Notes under the pieces: model-generated
What the model saw: the letters and a program-made list of their open reading frames with translations, nothing else
Told to the model about the DNA's origin: nothing
The model's database searches: none
Assembly: GCF_030418315.1 (NCBI RefSeq)
Contig: NZ_JAUHPV010000001.1
Location: 62,001-126,000 of the forward strand
Length of the DNA: 64,000 bases
Direction of reading: 5' to 3'
Source: Demequina zhanjiangensis
GTDB lineage: Bacteria > Actinomycetota > Actinomycetes > Actinomycetales > Demequinaceae
Shown: in pieces, positions 46,901 through 55,620 of the stretch
Numbering within the stretch: the first letter of the stretch is position 1
How the letters are laid out: each line of letters opens with the position of its first letter
Made by a program: the position numbers and the translations under genes

Positions 46901-48350
46901 GGGCCGCCAGCGGCAGGTCCCGCTCTCGCACCGCCTCGACGACGGACCGCTCCTCGTCATCGGGGGGCCCGCGTCAGGAGCATCCGCCGCGCTCAGGACG
47001 CTCGCTGCGGCTGCCGCAGCGGCACCGGACCGAGCCGCGCTCCATGTCTACTGCATCGATGGAGGCGGAGGAGGGCTGGCCCCGTTGCGGCACCTGCCTC
47101 ACGTGGGAGACGTGCTGGAGCACACCGATGCCGAGCGCATCGCGCGTCTCCTCGCTCGCCTGGCCGCGGCCGTGCGAGAGCGCAAGGCGGTGGCGTCGGA
47201 GGGGGACGCGCCACAGGCCGACGAGGTCGCGGTGCTGCTGCTGATCGACGACGCCGTGCGGCTCCAGGAGGAGCTCCTGCACGTGCCCGGGCGCGAGGTG
47301 ACCTGGGAGGATCTTCGCGCCGTCCTATCGGACGGCAGGACTGCCGGCGTGCATGTCGCTGCCACGGCGGCACGGACGGGAGCGCTGCACGCCTCGTTGC
47401 GCGCGGTGATGACCCGTCTGCTCACACTCCGCACGACGGACGAGGCGGAGTATGCGCTCGCGGGCCTGCGCTCGAAGCGTGTGCCCAGCGACGCTCCACC
47501 CGGGCGGGGGCTCGATGCGGCCTCGGGCCTCGAGTTCCAGATCGCGGTGCCGGGTGGGTCGCCACGGCTCGACCGTCAGGTCGCGGCACTGAGGTCGAGC
47601 CTGCCGGCTCCGTCCGTGCTCCCGCCGCCCGTCCCTCGGATGCCGACGCGGGTCGAGGCTGCGGAGATGCCGCCTGAGGTGCAGGGGATGCCGGTGCTCG
47701 GCATCGAGGAGCAGACGCTGCGACCCATGGGGGTGGAGATCGATCGGGCGTTCCTCATCGCAGGGCCGGCGGGATCGGGCCGCACCGCGGCGGCCGCGTG
47801 GCTCGCGACGGCGATGCGTGCGGCGCGCCCCTCCAGAAGGCTTCTGCACCTGTCCCTTCGACGAAGCCGTCTCGGGGAGCTGAGCGCATGGGACGACTCC
47901 TGCGCGGGCGTCGATGCCGCCGGGATCTTCCTCACGCGGTGGGCGGCCAGGCTCGAGGCGCCGGCGGAGCCCGAGGACGCGATCGTCGTCGTCGTGGAGC
48001 ACCTGGAGGACCTCGGACCGGGAACTCCGGACCCGAGGGTGGTCCAGACGCTGCGTCACGCGATGAAGGCGGGGCACGCGGTGGTCGGTGAGGCCGACAC
48101 GCAGTCGTGGCTCGGGCCTCTCGCCGCGGATATCCGGTCGGCGAGACGCGGTCTGGTCCTCGGAGCCGAGCCCGCGGATGTGCAGTTCCTGCTCGGGGTC
48201 CGCGGCACGCGGCTGCCGGACGGTCCTCCGCCTGGCCGAGGTGTCGTCATCGCGCCAGGAAGCATGCGCGTCGTCCAGGTGCCCTGGTTGCCGGAGGCGT
48301 TCTCCACAGAACCCCCAGGCCCTCGACGACCCGTCGACGAGCGCGGATAG
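43977..48350 (+). CDS. eccC: Type VII secretion FtsK/SpoIIIE ATPase, EssC/EccC-like
   Basis: A 1457-residue motor ATPase. An N-terminal ubiquitin-like/FHA-like domain (about 1-85) precedes an FHA domain (about 95-185; VVGRDPSASVTL, GRHLAV, LGSTGG). Two membrane helices lie at about 235-275, followed by three ATPase modules. Module 1 is complete: Walker A GGTTGSGKS at 675-683 and Walker B VVVIDEF (D781, E782). Module 2 has GGPASGAS (996-1003) with no Lys. Module 3 has AGPAGSGRT (1262-1270) with Arg1269 instead of Lys. FHA domains at the N-terminus resemble EssC of Firmicutes more than mycobacterial EccC. ATG 43977 follows GGGAGG. It should power export of the WXG100-like protein next door. Confidence 0.92.
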   Translation: MELRVTLRGGAHDGPIEVTVPEGATVADLARRLAAPAQVRGCTDARLTLRVLGRSRGREDGWSMLAPDADVRESGLRSGDEVEPVVASDARDETVAAVEVVRGPDRGSVFALRPGVNVVGRDPSASVTLTDPLVAGRHLAVRVSASVEVQDLGSTGGVAISGTPATRAPWRPGEALALGSSVLRLVRVVPSDAAAASRVGDVVTSAPKVLPRLPEEAVDLPEPPTMPEVRSMPRAALLAPAFMGLAMFAATGRALSLVFVFMSPLVMLAGVLDSRWERRRRRAELSAEFDAALEDATARLAAREPHERSALGARFPAVHECEEIVVARGSALWARRPEHAEFLAVRLGTGAVPASAPPTAAQGGMALPDARPRVEQVASRYATVPKAPVTAHLTVCGSLGFAGEGGSAAARAAILQLAVLHPPSELALAVLASDGPGDESWDWMGWLPHVRAARALLGGDAAVSGQRRGALMDSLEDLVARRAGVGIAAALPAPRADEADGIRAVPGRPSLVVLVHDAEPVERERLLRLAERGPDHGVHVIWVAEDPSRIPGACRTVLHTAAGQDARVGQVLRGAPADPVEAERASLDGTRRVARMLAPLSDAAAVASKGAALPRAVPLVELHGAEVLDPEVHASRWREATRGGARGSLRALVGHSAEGPEYLDLASQGPHALVGGTTGSGKSELLQAWILGMACAHGPDVVNFLLVDYKGGAAFSECVRLPHAVGLVTDLDARLAERVLVSLRAELTHRERLLADAAAKDLDALLAAGRSTLPRLVVVIDEFATLVSEVPAFIDGVLDIAQRGRSLGLHLIMATQRPAGVIRDSLRANTNLRLALRMADDADSRDVLGEASAAGLDPGTPGRVLVRHGPGRVRQLQSAYGGASTAALGPRTVRLPVRDASLAGGGPWPEPAAPAPAPSFGTDAERVVDALREAHRLSGQGPARRPWLDELPDCLALEALSAAPGGLTMGLLDDPGRQRQVPLSHRLDDGPLLVIGGPASGASAALRTLAAAAAAAPDRAALHVYCIDGGGGGLAPLRHLPHVGDVLEHTDAERIARLLARLAAAVRERKAVASEGDAPQADEVAVLLLIDDAVRLQEELLHVPGREVTWEDLRAVLSDGRTAGVHVAATAARTGALHASLRAVMTRLLTLRTTDEAEYALAGLRSKRVPSDAPPGRGLDAASGLEFQIAVPGGSPRLDRQVAALRSSLPAPSVLPPPVPRMPTRVEAAEMPPEVQGMPVLGIEEQTLRPMGVEIDRAFLIAGPAGSGRTAAAAWLATAMRAARPSRRLLHLSLRRSRLGELSAWDDSCAGVDAAGIFLTRWAARLEAPAEPEDAIVVVVEHLEDLGPGTPDPRVVQTLRHAMKAGHAVVGEADTQSWLGPLAADIRSARRGLVLGAEPADVQFLLGVRGTRLPDGPPPGRGVVIAPGSMRVVQVPWLPEAFSTEPPGPRRPVDERG

Positions 48351-48397
48351 TTTCACAGTCGTCCGCCCGACCGGGCGGAGGAGAGGAAGCAGAGTCC

Positions 48398-48697
48398 ATG
48401 GCCAACATCACCGTCACCTACGAGGACCTTCGCGTCGCGGCCGACCAGCTCGTGTCGGGGCAGGGCGACATCGACGCACGGCTCGCCGAGCTGAAGTCCT
48501 ACATCGACTCGCTCGTCTCAGGCGGCTACGTCACGAGCGCCTCGTCCGGCGCGTTCCACGAGCAGTACACGACCTTCACCGCCTCGTCCCGACAGGCGAT
48601 CTCCGCGCTCGAGGGGCTGAGCCAGTTCCTGCGCAGCGCCTCGGAGACCCTCCAGCAGACCGACGAGGCGCTCGCGAGCGCGATCCGCGGCCGGTAG
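48398..48697 (+). CDS. WXG100-family secreted protein
   Basis: A 99-residue helical-hairpin protein of the size of EsxA/EsxB. ATG 48398 has GGAGGAGAGGAAG upstream. Helix 1 (about 5-38) and helix 2 (about 50-95) flank a turn reading GGYVTSASSGAFHEQY. The central Trp-x-Gly is absent, and Tyr and Ser-Gly stand in its place. The Phe-x(3)-Tyr spacing after the turn is kept. It lies 47 bp after the ATPase and is its most likely substrate. Confidence 0.85.
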   Translation: MANITVTYEDLRVAADQLVSGQGDIDARLAELKSYIDSLVSGGYVTSASSGAFHEQYTTFTASSRQAISALEGLSQFLRSASETLQQTDEALASAIRGR

Positions 48698-48719
48698 CGG
48701 CGGAGGCGGGAGGCGGCCC

Positions 48720-49052
48720 ATGGGTCGAGACCTGGTGCTCAGCGACGCGGCGCTCGAAGGTGCCGCGGCGCGGATCGACGCCGTCGTCGCTGATCTCGCG
48801 TCGGCATCGGAGAGCCGTGAGGCTCTCATGAGCGGTCTCGGTGAGTCGTGGCGCGTGCAGGAGTTGCGCGATGCGCTCGCGTCTTTCGACTCCGCCTGGA
48901 GGGTCCGGCGCGAGGGTCTCCAGGATTCGCTGGCCGGCCTCGCGGGCGTGCTGCGGCAGATCGACCAGGGCTTCGACGAGGCGGACCGCTCCCTGGCGCA
49001 GGTCCTTTCGCCGCCGCGCGCGCCTGCCGCGCAGGCCAGGGAGGTGAGGTGA
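48720..49052 (+). CDS. Small helical type VII-associated protein
   Basis: A 110-residue protein, almost all helix, with the WXG100-like outline: helix 1 to about residue 42, a turn with GESWRVQELRDAL, then helix 2 (SFDSAWRVRREGLQDSLAGLAGVLRQID), and a Pro/Ala tail. It contains a Trp at the turn, so it could be the partner of the preceding WXG100-like protein. Starts 22 bp after it and overlaps the next gene by one base (TGATG). No named family recognised. Confidence 0.72.
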   Translation: MGRDLVLSDAALEGAAARIDAVVADLASASESREALMSGLGESWRVQELRDALASFDSAWRVRREGLQDSLAGLAGVLRQIDQGFDEADRSLAQVLSPPRAPAAQAREVR

Positions 49053-50335
49053 TGGAGAGCGTCCTCGATCAGACCTCGCCGCTCTCAGGCGACCCGGTGC
49101 TCCTGCGTCATGGCGCTGCCGCGCTCGGAGCCGTCGGCGACGCCCTCGCGCTGACGGTAGCCGAGCTCGCCGCCGCCCGTGAGGGCCAGGGCATGTGCGG
49201 CACCGCGGTGCTGGCCTACCTGGATGCCGCACAGGTCATCGCCTCCGAGCTCGCCGCGGTGCAGGAGCGGTACGTGCGCACCGCGACCGCGGTGCAACGG
49301 TATGCGGCGGATCTCGAGGAGTTCCAGGCGGAGGCGAGAGCGCTGCATGCGCGCGCGGTGGATGCGCAGCGTGACGTGGACGCCGCACGCGCGCTCAGCG
49401 ACGCGGAGGCGATCGCCGCGGAGCGCAGGGCGGCCGAGGATCCCGCCGGGCTCGAGGCGCTTCTTGTGGTCCCCACCGCTCCCGAGAGCCTCGCGCAGGA
49501 CCGTCTCGACAGCGCGCTCGCGGAGGCGGCGAGGTGCGAGCGGGAGTTCGCGATCCTGCTCGGGCTCTGGCACGACGCTTCCCGGCGTTGCGCGGCGGAC
49601 ATCGACATCGCCGTGGAGCGTTCGGGCCTCGACGACAGCGGCTGGGACGTCATCTGCGCGGGGCTCGAGGTGCTCCTGGACGACGTGCTGCCTGACCTCG
49701 AGCTCCTGCTCGACATCGCTGCCGTCCTCTGCACCGTGGTCGCGGTGGCGCTGGTCCTCACCGGCGTCGGTGCAGGATTCGCCCCCGCGCTTCTCGCCCT
49801 CTCGCGAGTGGCCCAAGCGGGCGCTCGCGTGGTCGCCGTCGTGAGGGCGGTGTCGACGACGCTGCTCGTCGCCTCGGGGCGACGCCCCGCCTCCGCGCTG
49901 GTCGACCTGGGAGTGCAGGCGGCGGTCAACCGCGTGGGTGGACGGGTCACCGACGGCATCGCACACCGAGCGGGGTCGTCCCTCAGCGGGGTCATCGCCT
50001 CGGGGCTCGATCGCTCGGGCGCCGGACTGGTGAGCGTCGGCGTCCCAGGCGTGGAACGCGTCGGAGGGGCGCTCGGCGCTCACGCCATCGACCTCAGGGC
50101 GCATGGCTTCGACGAGTGGGTGAGGCGCTCGCTCGACCCCGGCCTCACGGGGGTGGCCCACGCCAGCGCCGAGGGCGCGGCGCGTGGCACGAACGCGACC
50201 GGGCTCACCGAGCTCGCGACACGGTCGCGCTATGCGCTCGACGGGCTGACGTGGCAGATGCAGGACGTGGTCGTGGAGATGCACGACGAAGCGAGCGAGC
50301 GGGCGGGCGGAGACTCCCAGGAGGATGGCGCATGA
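49052..50335 (+). CDS. Putative type VII substrate with central hydrophobic segment, unknown function
   Basis: A 427-residue protein. Residues 1-200 are a long helical, Ala/Glu-rich region (ELAAAREGQGM, QRYAADLEEFQAEARALHARAV) like the N-terminal targeting domains of large type VII substrates. A hydrophobic stretch at about 220-260 (LLLDIAAVLCTVVAVALVLTG) forms one or two membrane helices, and a Gly/Arg-rich C-terminal 150 residues follow. I recognise no toxin or enzyme motif. ATG 49052 overlaps the upstream gene and the next ORF overlaps its end by 4 bp, so it sits at the centre of a tightly coupled set. Confidence 0.65.
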   Translation: MESVLDQTSPLSGDPVLLRHGAAALGAVGDALALTVAELAAAREGQGMCGTAVLAYLDAAQVIASELAAVQERYVRTATAVQRYAADLEEFQAEARALHARAVDAQRDVDAARALSDAEAIAAERRAAEDPAGLEALLVVPTAPESLAQDRLDSALAEAARCEREFAILLGLWHDASRRCAADIDIAVERSGLDDSGWDVICAGLEVLLDDVLPDLELLLDIAAVLCTVVAVALVLTGVGAGFAPALLALSRVAQAGARVVAVVRAVSTTLLVASGRRPASALVDLGVQAAVNRVGGRVTDGIAHRAGSSLSGVIASGLDRSGAGLVSVGVPGVERVGGALGAHAIDLRAHGFDEWVRRSLDPGLTGVAHASAEGAARGTNATGLTELATRSRYALDGLTWQMQDVVVEMHDEASERAGGDSQEDGA

Positions 50336-50940
50336 CGAGAACCCTTCAGATGACGGTGCCTGACGGATGGCGGCTCGTCGAGCCCGGCGACGGGATCCGC
50401 TCGGTCGACGCCGCTGCGGCAGATCTCACCGAGTCGATGGCTACGGGCGACCGAGCGCTGTGGCGCTCCACCGTCGCCGAGGCGTGGGAGGGCGCCCTCT
50501 CCTCAGTGCAGCAAGAGCACGGCGAGGTCGTGTCGCTCCTTGTGCCGGTGGGCGGGCTGGCCGCAGAGCTGCCCGTGACCGTCGCGGTGCTGCGGCTCGC
50601 GCTCGCCACCTCCTCGCCGCACGAGGCGAACAGCATGCTCGCGTCCGTCGCCGCACAGGACGCGACCGCGCGGCTGCTCGCCACCGACGCAGGACCCGCG
50701 ATGCGCACGCACAGCAGATCCGCTCTCGACTCCTCCCATGCTGACCGGCTTGCAGTGCAGGTCGAGGACCTTCCTGGGATCGAGGTGCTCCGGGCCAGGT
50801 ACCTGCTCCCGCCACTCGGTCATGGGAGGTGGCTCGCCCTGCTTCACACCGTGGTGGGTGTGAACGATGAGACCACGTCCGCGTGGCTTGAGCTCTGCGA
50901 CGCGCTCGTCATCGGAGCGCGCTGGAGCCGCGAGGAGTGA
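50332..50940 (+). CDS. Type VII-associated protein of unknown function
   Basis: A 202-residue soluble alpha/beta protein. ATG 50332 overlaps the preceding stop by 4 bp and follows CAGGAGG. It reads MTVPDGWRLVEP, then LLVPVGGLAAELPVTVAVLRLAL and, near the end, WLALLHTVVGVNDETTSAWLELCDALVIGARW. This pattern resembles small cytoplasmic proteins linked to type VII loci that may act as chaperones, but I cannot name a family. No signal peptide. Confidence 0.62.
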   Translation: MTRTLQMTVPDGWRLVEPGDGIRSVDAAAADLTESMATGDRALWRSTVAEAWEGALSSVQQEHGEVVSLLVPVGGLAAELPVTVAVLRLALATSSPHEANSMLASVAAQDATARLLATDAGPAMRTHSRSALDSSHADRLAVQVEDLPGIEVLRARYLLPPLGHGRWLALLHTVVGVNDETTSAWLELCDALVIGARWSREE

Positions 50941-50993
50941 TCGGCCAGGGCCGCCGACCTCGGCGGGCATGCCGCGACGGCGCCCGCCCCTGC

Positions 50994-51650
50994 TCAGCCC
51001 ACGAATCGGTAACCCACGCCTCGCACCGTCTCGATCGAGTCCGCTCCGAGGCGTCCACGGAGATAGCGGATGTAGACGTCGAGCACGTTGTCCTTCGACG
51101 CCGAGCCCCACACGTGCGCCAGGGCGGCCTGCCTGCTCACCACGTCGCCTCCGTGCGTCATGAGCAACGTTGCCAGCTGCAGCTCGCGCGGGCTCAGCTC
51201 CACCGGCTCGTCGTCGCACGTCAGCGACCGGGACTCGGTGTCGAGCGCGCAGCGGCCGATGCGGATCACGGGATCCGCCACCTCGGCCTCCGGAGCGCGC
51301 GCCCGCAGGCGGATGCGCGCGAGCAGCTCGTCGAAGCTGAACGGCTTCGGCATGTAGTCGTCCGCCCCGCGTTCGAGGCCGCGGACGGTGTCCTCCGCCG
51401 AGGTGCGGGCGGTCAGGATGATCACCGGCAGATCGGACCCCGTCGCACGCAAGCGCCTCAGCACGGTGAAGCCCTCCTGATCGGGCAGCCCGATGTCGAG
51501 CACCATGATGTCGAAGTCGCCTTCGACCGCCCGCGCCAGCCCGTCACGCCCGGTGGACACTCGCTCCACCTCGATCCCCGCGACCCTCAGCCCTTCGGCG
51601 ACCGACGCTGCGAGGCGATCCTCGTCCTCCACGAGCAGCAGGCGGGTCAT
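50994..51650 (-). CDS. OmpR/PhoB-type response regulator
   Basis: A 218-residue regulator. The receiver has E8-D9 and the phospho-acceptor D52 (MVLDIGLPDQEGF), with Lys in MPKPFSFDEL. The winged helix carries LSPRELQLATLLMTHGGDVVS and YIRYLRGRLGADSIETVRGVGYRF. ATG 51650 overlaps the stop of the upstream kinase by 4 bp. It is convergent with the type VII cluster but probably not part of it. Confidence 0.95.
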   Translation of the reverse strand: MTRLLLVEDEDRLAASVAEGLRVAGIEVERVSTGRDGLARAVEGDFDIMVLDIGLPDQEGFTVLRRLRATGSDLPVIILTARTSAEDTVRGLERGADDYMPKPFSFDELLARIRLRARAPEAEVADPVIRIGRCALDTESRSLTCDDEPVELSPRELQLATLLMTHGGDVVSRQAALAHVWGSASKDNVLDVYIRYLRGRLGADSIETVRGVGYRFVG

Positions 51651-53146
51651 GCGCGCGCTCCCTCCGCCGCCGGATCGTCCCAGGGGGACGCCGGAGCAGG
51701 CTCCTCATGACGCGGCGCGTAGGCCGGCGCCACGATCGAGAACGTGGAGCCCCTGCCAGGCGTGGACTCGATGTCCAGACGCCCTTCGTGCGCCTCCGCG
51801 ATGGCAGTGACGATGGGCAGCCCCAAGCCGGTCCCGTCCACGCGGGTGTCGACCCTGCCGAACCGTGACCGGATGCGCTCGATATCCTCGTGAGCGATGC
51901 CGATGCCCTCATCGCGCACCCACAGCCTGAACTCGGGAACCCCGTCCACGGTGACGCGCACCTCGCTCCCGAGCGTGATGGCGGTGCCAGGCTCAGAGAA
52001 GCGCACCGCATTGGCGGAGAGCTGAAGCCACGCCTGGGTGAGGCGCTCCGCATCGGCCTCAACGACGCCCTCAGCGATGGCCTCCGTCGTCCAGATGCGC
52101 GGCCCCAGCTGTGAGGCCCGGCTCAGCGCGACGTCCGTCAGTTCGGCGAGATCCACCGGCGCAAGCCTGAGGAACTCCGGCCTGTCGGCCTTCGCAAGGG
52201 TCACCAGGTCGTCGACCAGTCGCGACATGCGGGTGACCTCATCGAGCAGCTCGTCACGGGCGGCGACCACAGCCTCCGAGTCGCGCGGCTCGAGCAGCTC
52301 GAGCCGGTTGCGGACGATCGTGAGCGGGGTGCGGAGCTCATGGGACGCGTCGTCCAGCAGCTGGCTCTGGTCGGAGAAGGCACGCTCGATGCGGTCGAGC
52401 ATCTGGTTGACGGTCTCCGACAGCCGTGCGAGGTCGTCGTTCCCCACGATCGGGATCCTGTCCGACAGGTCGGTCGTCGAGATGCGTCGCGCGGTCTGGT
52501 CCAGCAGCCTGATCGGCTCGAGGAGACGGCCGACCGTGACGTAGCCGAACACGGCGATCGCCGCGAGCGAGATGAGCGCCACGACCACGTAGACCTCGAA
52601 CGTGTCCACGAGAGCGGACATGATCGCGCCATGGTCGGCGGCGTAGACCATCACCCCCTGCACAGCGCCGGTCGCGTCGGCGATCGGCACGGCAAGGAAC
52701 CTGTAGTCGGCTTGCTCCGTGGTGAGCGACTGTACGGCGACGGTGCCGGAGGTCGCCGCGTCAGTCGCCGCGGCGAGCAGGGCGTCGTCGGTCTCGAGGC
52801 GCAGGATCTCGTCGCCGCCCGGTACGAAGCGGGCTTCGCCGGCGAGCAACGCGACAGCGCTTTCGGTCGGCGAGGCGACCACGCGTCGCATGGCCTCCCG
52901 CAGGATCGACTCGGCATCGACGAAGGTGGCGCCCGTGACGGGGTCCCCCTCGGCGACGAGTGTGTGAAGGTCGTCGGCTCTCAGGGTGAGGTCGGTGCCG
53001 ATCTCGTTGTCGAGCCGTGCGCGCTCGATCGCGAAGGCGGTGCTGCCCGCGACTGCGAGAGCGATGCCGGTGAGCGCGGTGAGGTACGTGAGGACCCGGA
53101 TCCTCACGCTCACGCTTCCGCTCCACCGGCGCAGCGACATCGCCAT
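51647..53146 (-). CDS. HAMP-containing sensor histidine kinase
   Basis: A 499-residue kinase. Helix 1 is at about 17-40 and helix 2 at 184-204, with a 145-residue extracellular sensor domain between. HAMP is at 205-258, DASHELRTPLTIVRN carries the phosphorylated H269, and the ATPase domain has LQLSANAVRFS, VRDEGIGI and GTGLGLPIV. I chose ATG 53146 because it follows GAAGGGTGG; ATG 53287 would add 47 Pro-rich residues and is possible. It pairs with the OmpR-type regulator and is downstream of an acidic-repeat protein that could be its co-sensor. Confidence 0.92.
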   Translation of the reverse strand: MAMSLRRWSGSVSVRIRVLTYLTALTGIALAVAGSTAFAIERARLDNEIGTDLTLRADDLHTLVAEGDPVTGATFVDAESILREAMRRVVASPTESAVALLAGEARFVPGGDEILRLETDDALLAAATDAATSGTVAVQSLTTEQADYRFLAVPIADATGAVQGVMVYAADHGAIMSALVDTFEVYVVVALISLAAIAVFGYVTVGRLLEPIRLLDQTARRISTTDLSDRIPIVGNDDLARLSETVNQMLDRIERAFSDQSQLLDDASHELRTPLTIVRNRLELLEPRDSEAVVAARDELLDEVTRMSRLVDDLVTLAKADRPEFLRLAPVDLAELTDVALSRASQLGPRIWTTEAIAEGVVEADAERLTQAWLQLSANAVRFSEPGTAITLGSEVRVTVDGVPEFRLWVRDEGIGIAHEDIERIRSRFGRVDTRVDGTGLGLPIVTAIAEAHEGRLDIESTPGRGSTFSIVAPAYAPRHEEPAPASPWDDPAAEGARA

Positions 53147-53316
53147 CGGTGCCACCCTTCGACGCCACCACGCTACTGCGGGCGTGTGGCTCGGCGCGTC
53201 TCCGGCGTCAGGAACGGCCGGGGGAGTGGCGTCGGGCGCTGGGCGCGTGTCATGCGGCGCCCCCGTGCGGAGGGCTGTGGGGGACATCTCGTGGCTCGCT
53301 GTCGTGTCGCGTGCGG

Positions 53317-53775
53317 TCAGTCGTCGTCGAACTCGTCCTCGAGCTCGTCCTCATGCTCGGGCTCGAACTCGTCCTCGTGCTCGAACTCGTCCTCGTGCTC
53401 GACATCATCATCGCTCTCGTAGGAGTCGTCTGAGCCGCTGCGGGAGCTGTCGTCGTCCGACCCGGAGCTGGAGGACGTGGAGCGGGAGCTGTCGTCGTCG
53501 CGATCGTCGTCGTAGTCCTCGAGATCGATCACGTCGTCCTCGATCACCTCGACGGGGTCGTCGGTCGCCTCCTCCGTCGGTTCGGGGCTGCTCGTGTCGT
53601 CGGCGCTGTGCGAGGCCGAAGGCGTCGGCGCGGAGGATGGGATGATCACGGGCTCGACCGTGCTCTCGGGGCTGCTGCCGCCGGTGACCATGGCGCTGGC
53701 GCCCAGGCCGACTGCGACGAGGATCCCGGCGGTCGCGCCGATGGTGACGATGAATCGTGGTGTCGTGGCTTCCAT
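53317..53775 (-). CDS. Exported or anchored protein with a long acidic repeat tail
   Basis: A 152-residue protein. An N-terminal hydrophobic segment (about 8-31; FIVTIGATAGILVAVGLGASA) is a signal anchor or signal peptide. The rest is low-complexity: Ser/Pro/Thr, then Asp/Ser runs, and a C-terminal stretch with HEDEF/HEDEL repeats ending EFDDD. The DNA shows matching ~18-bp repeats. Acidic tails of this kind can bind cations or cationic peptides, which fits its place just upstream of a sensor kinase. This is inference; no family recognised. Confidence 0.72.
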   Translation of the reverse strand: MEATTPRFIVTIGATAGILVAVGLGASAMVTGGSSPESTVEPVIIPSSAPTPSASHSADDTSSPEPTEEATDDPVEVIEDDVIDLEDYDDDRDDDSSRSTSSSSGSDDDSSRSGSDDSYESDDDVEHEDEFEHEDEFEPEHEDELEDEFDDD

Positions 53776-53832
53776 GTCTCGATCGTCGTCCTGCGACTCT
53801 GAGAACGGCCTCAGAGAGCGAGCGGTGGGCCG

Positions 53833-54650
53833 TCAGTTGTCGTCGTGGCGGGTCCAGCGGAAGGTCTTCACGGCGAGCACGAGCCCGATGACGACCCACG
53901 CTGCCAGCACGATCGCACCGGTGGTCAGCTCCCAGCTGCCGCGCGCCTCGGCGGCGGCGAAGTCCTCCGGCAGGAACACCGACCGCATGCCTTGCGCAAG
54001 CCACTTGAGCGGGAAGATCTCCGCGACGTGCTGCAGGAATGTGGGGATCTGCGTGTAGACCAGGAAGACACCCGAGGTGAACTGGAGGAACAGCACGATC
54101 GGGGTGATGACCGCGGATCCTGACTTGGCGTTGCGCAGCAGCGTGGACATCGCGATGCCGAGCGTCGTCGCGGCTGCGGTGCCGAGCAGGAACACCCACG
54201 CGAACGTCCCCCAGTGGCCTGCGTCGGACGGCAGCGTGACGTCGTAGATGACGACGCCGATCGCGATCAGGATCGCCACCTGCACCGCTGACACCAGCAG
54301 GACCTGCGCGACCTTGGCCGCGAAGTACGAGGTGGCGGGCAAGGGTGTGCCCTGGATGCGCTTGAGCACGTCCTCGTCGCGGTCGATCGAGATGGTCATC
54401 GCGAGCGACTGGAAGCCCGTGTTGAGGATGCCCGAGGCGACCATGCCGGCCAGGAAGTACTGCGCGAACGTCACGCCCGGCGCGATCTCCTCGCCGCCGA
54501 AGACCGAGCCGAAGAGGAGCAGCAGCATCATCGGGAAGAGGAAGATGAAGACCATCTGCTCGCGGCTGCGGAAGAACTCCTTCAGCTCGACGCTCAGCCG
54601 GGCGAGGGTCATCGACGTCCACGTGGGCGTGGGCGGTGCGGCGGTGGCGG

Positions 54651-54654
<4 letters not shown>
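53833..54654 (-). CDS. ABC-2 type transporter permease
   Basis: A 273-residue permease with six helices. GTG 54654 overlaps the ATPase stop by 4 bp (GTGA). MTLARLSVELKEFFRSREQMVFIFLFPMMLLLLFGSVFG is the N-terminal block in outline, and ILNTGFQSLAMTISIDRDEDVLKRIQGTPLP with SGVFLVYTQIPTFLQHVAEIFPLKWLAQGM are typical ABC-2 segments. It forms an exporter with the upstream ATPase, usually for drugs, lipids or peptides. Confidence 0.92.
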
Positions 54655-55538
<884 letters not shown>

Positions 55539-55620
55539 GGGGTCGAGCCTAACGACGACGAAGGCCGGCCGCCTCGTCTGTGTGGACGATCGCGGCCGGC
55601 CTGTATGCCGGGGGTCTCCC

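Noticed and set aside
52340..53422. Plus-strand frame ending in Ser/Cys runs
   Set aside because: The Ser/Cys repeats are the antisense reading of the acidic-repeat and kinase genes, not a metal-binding protein.
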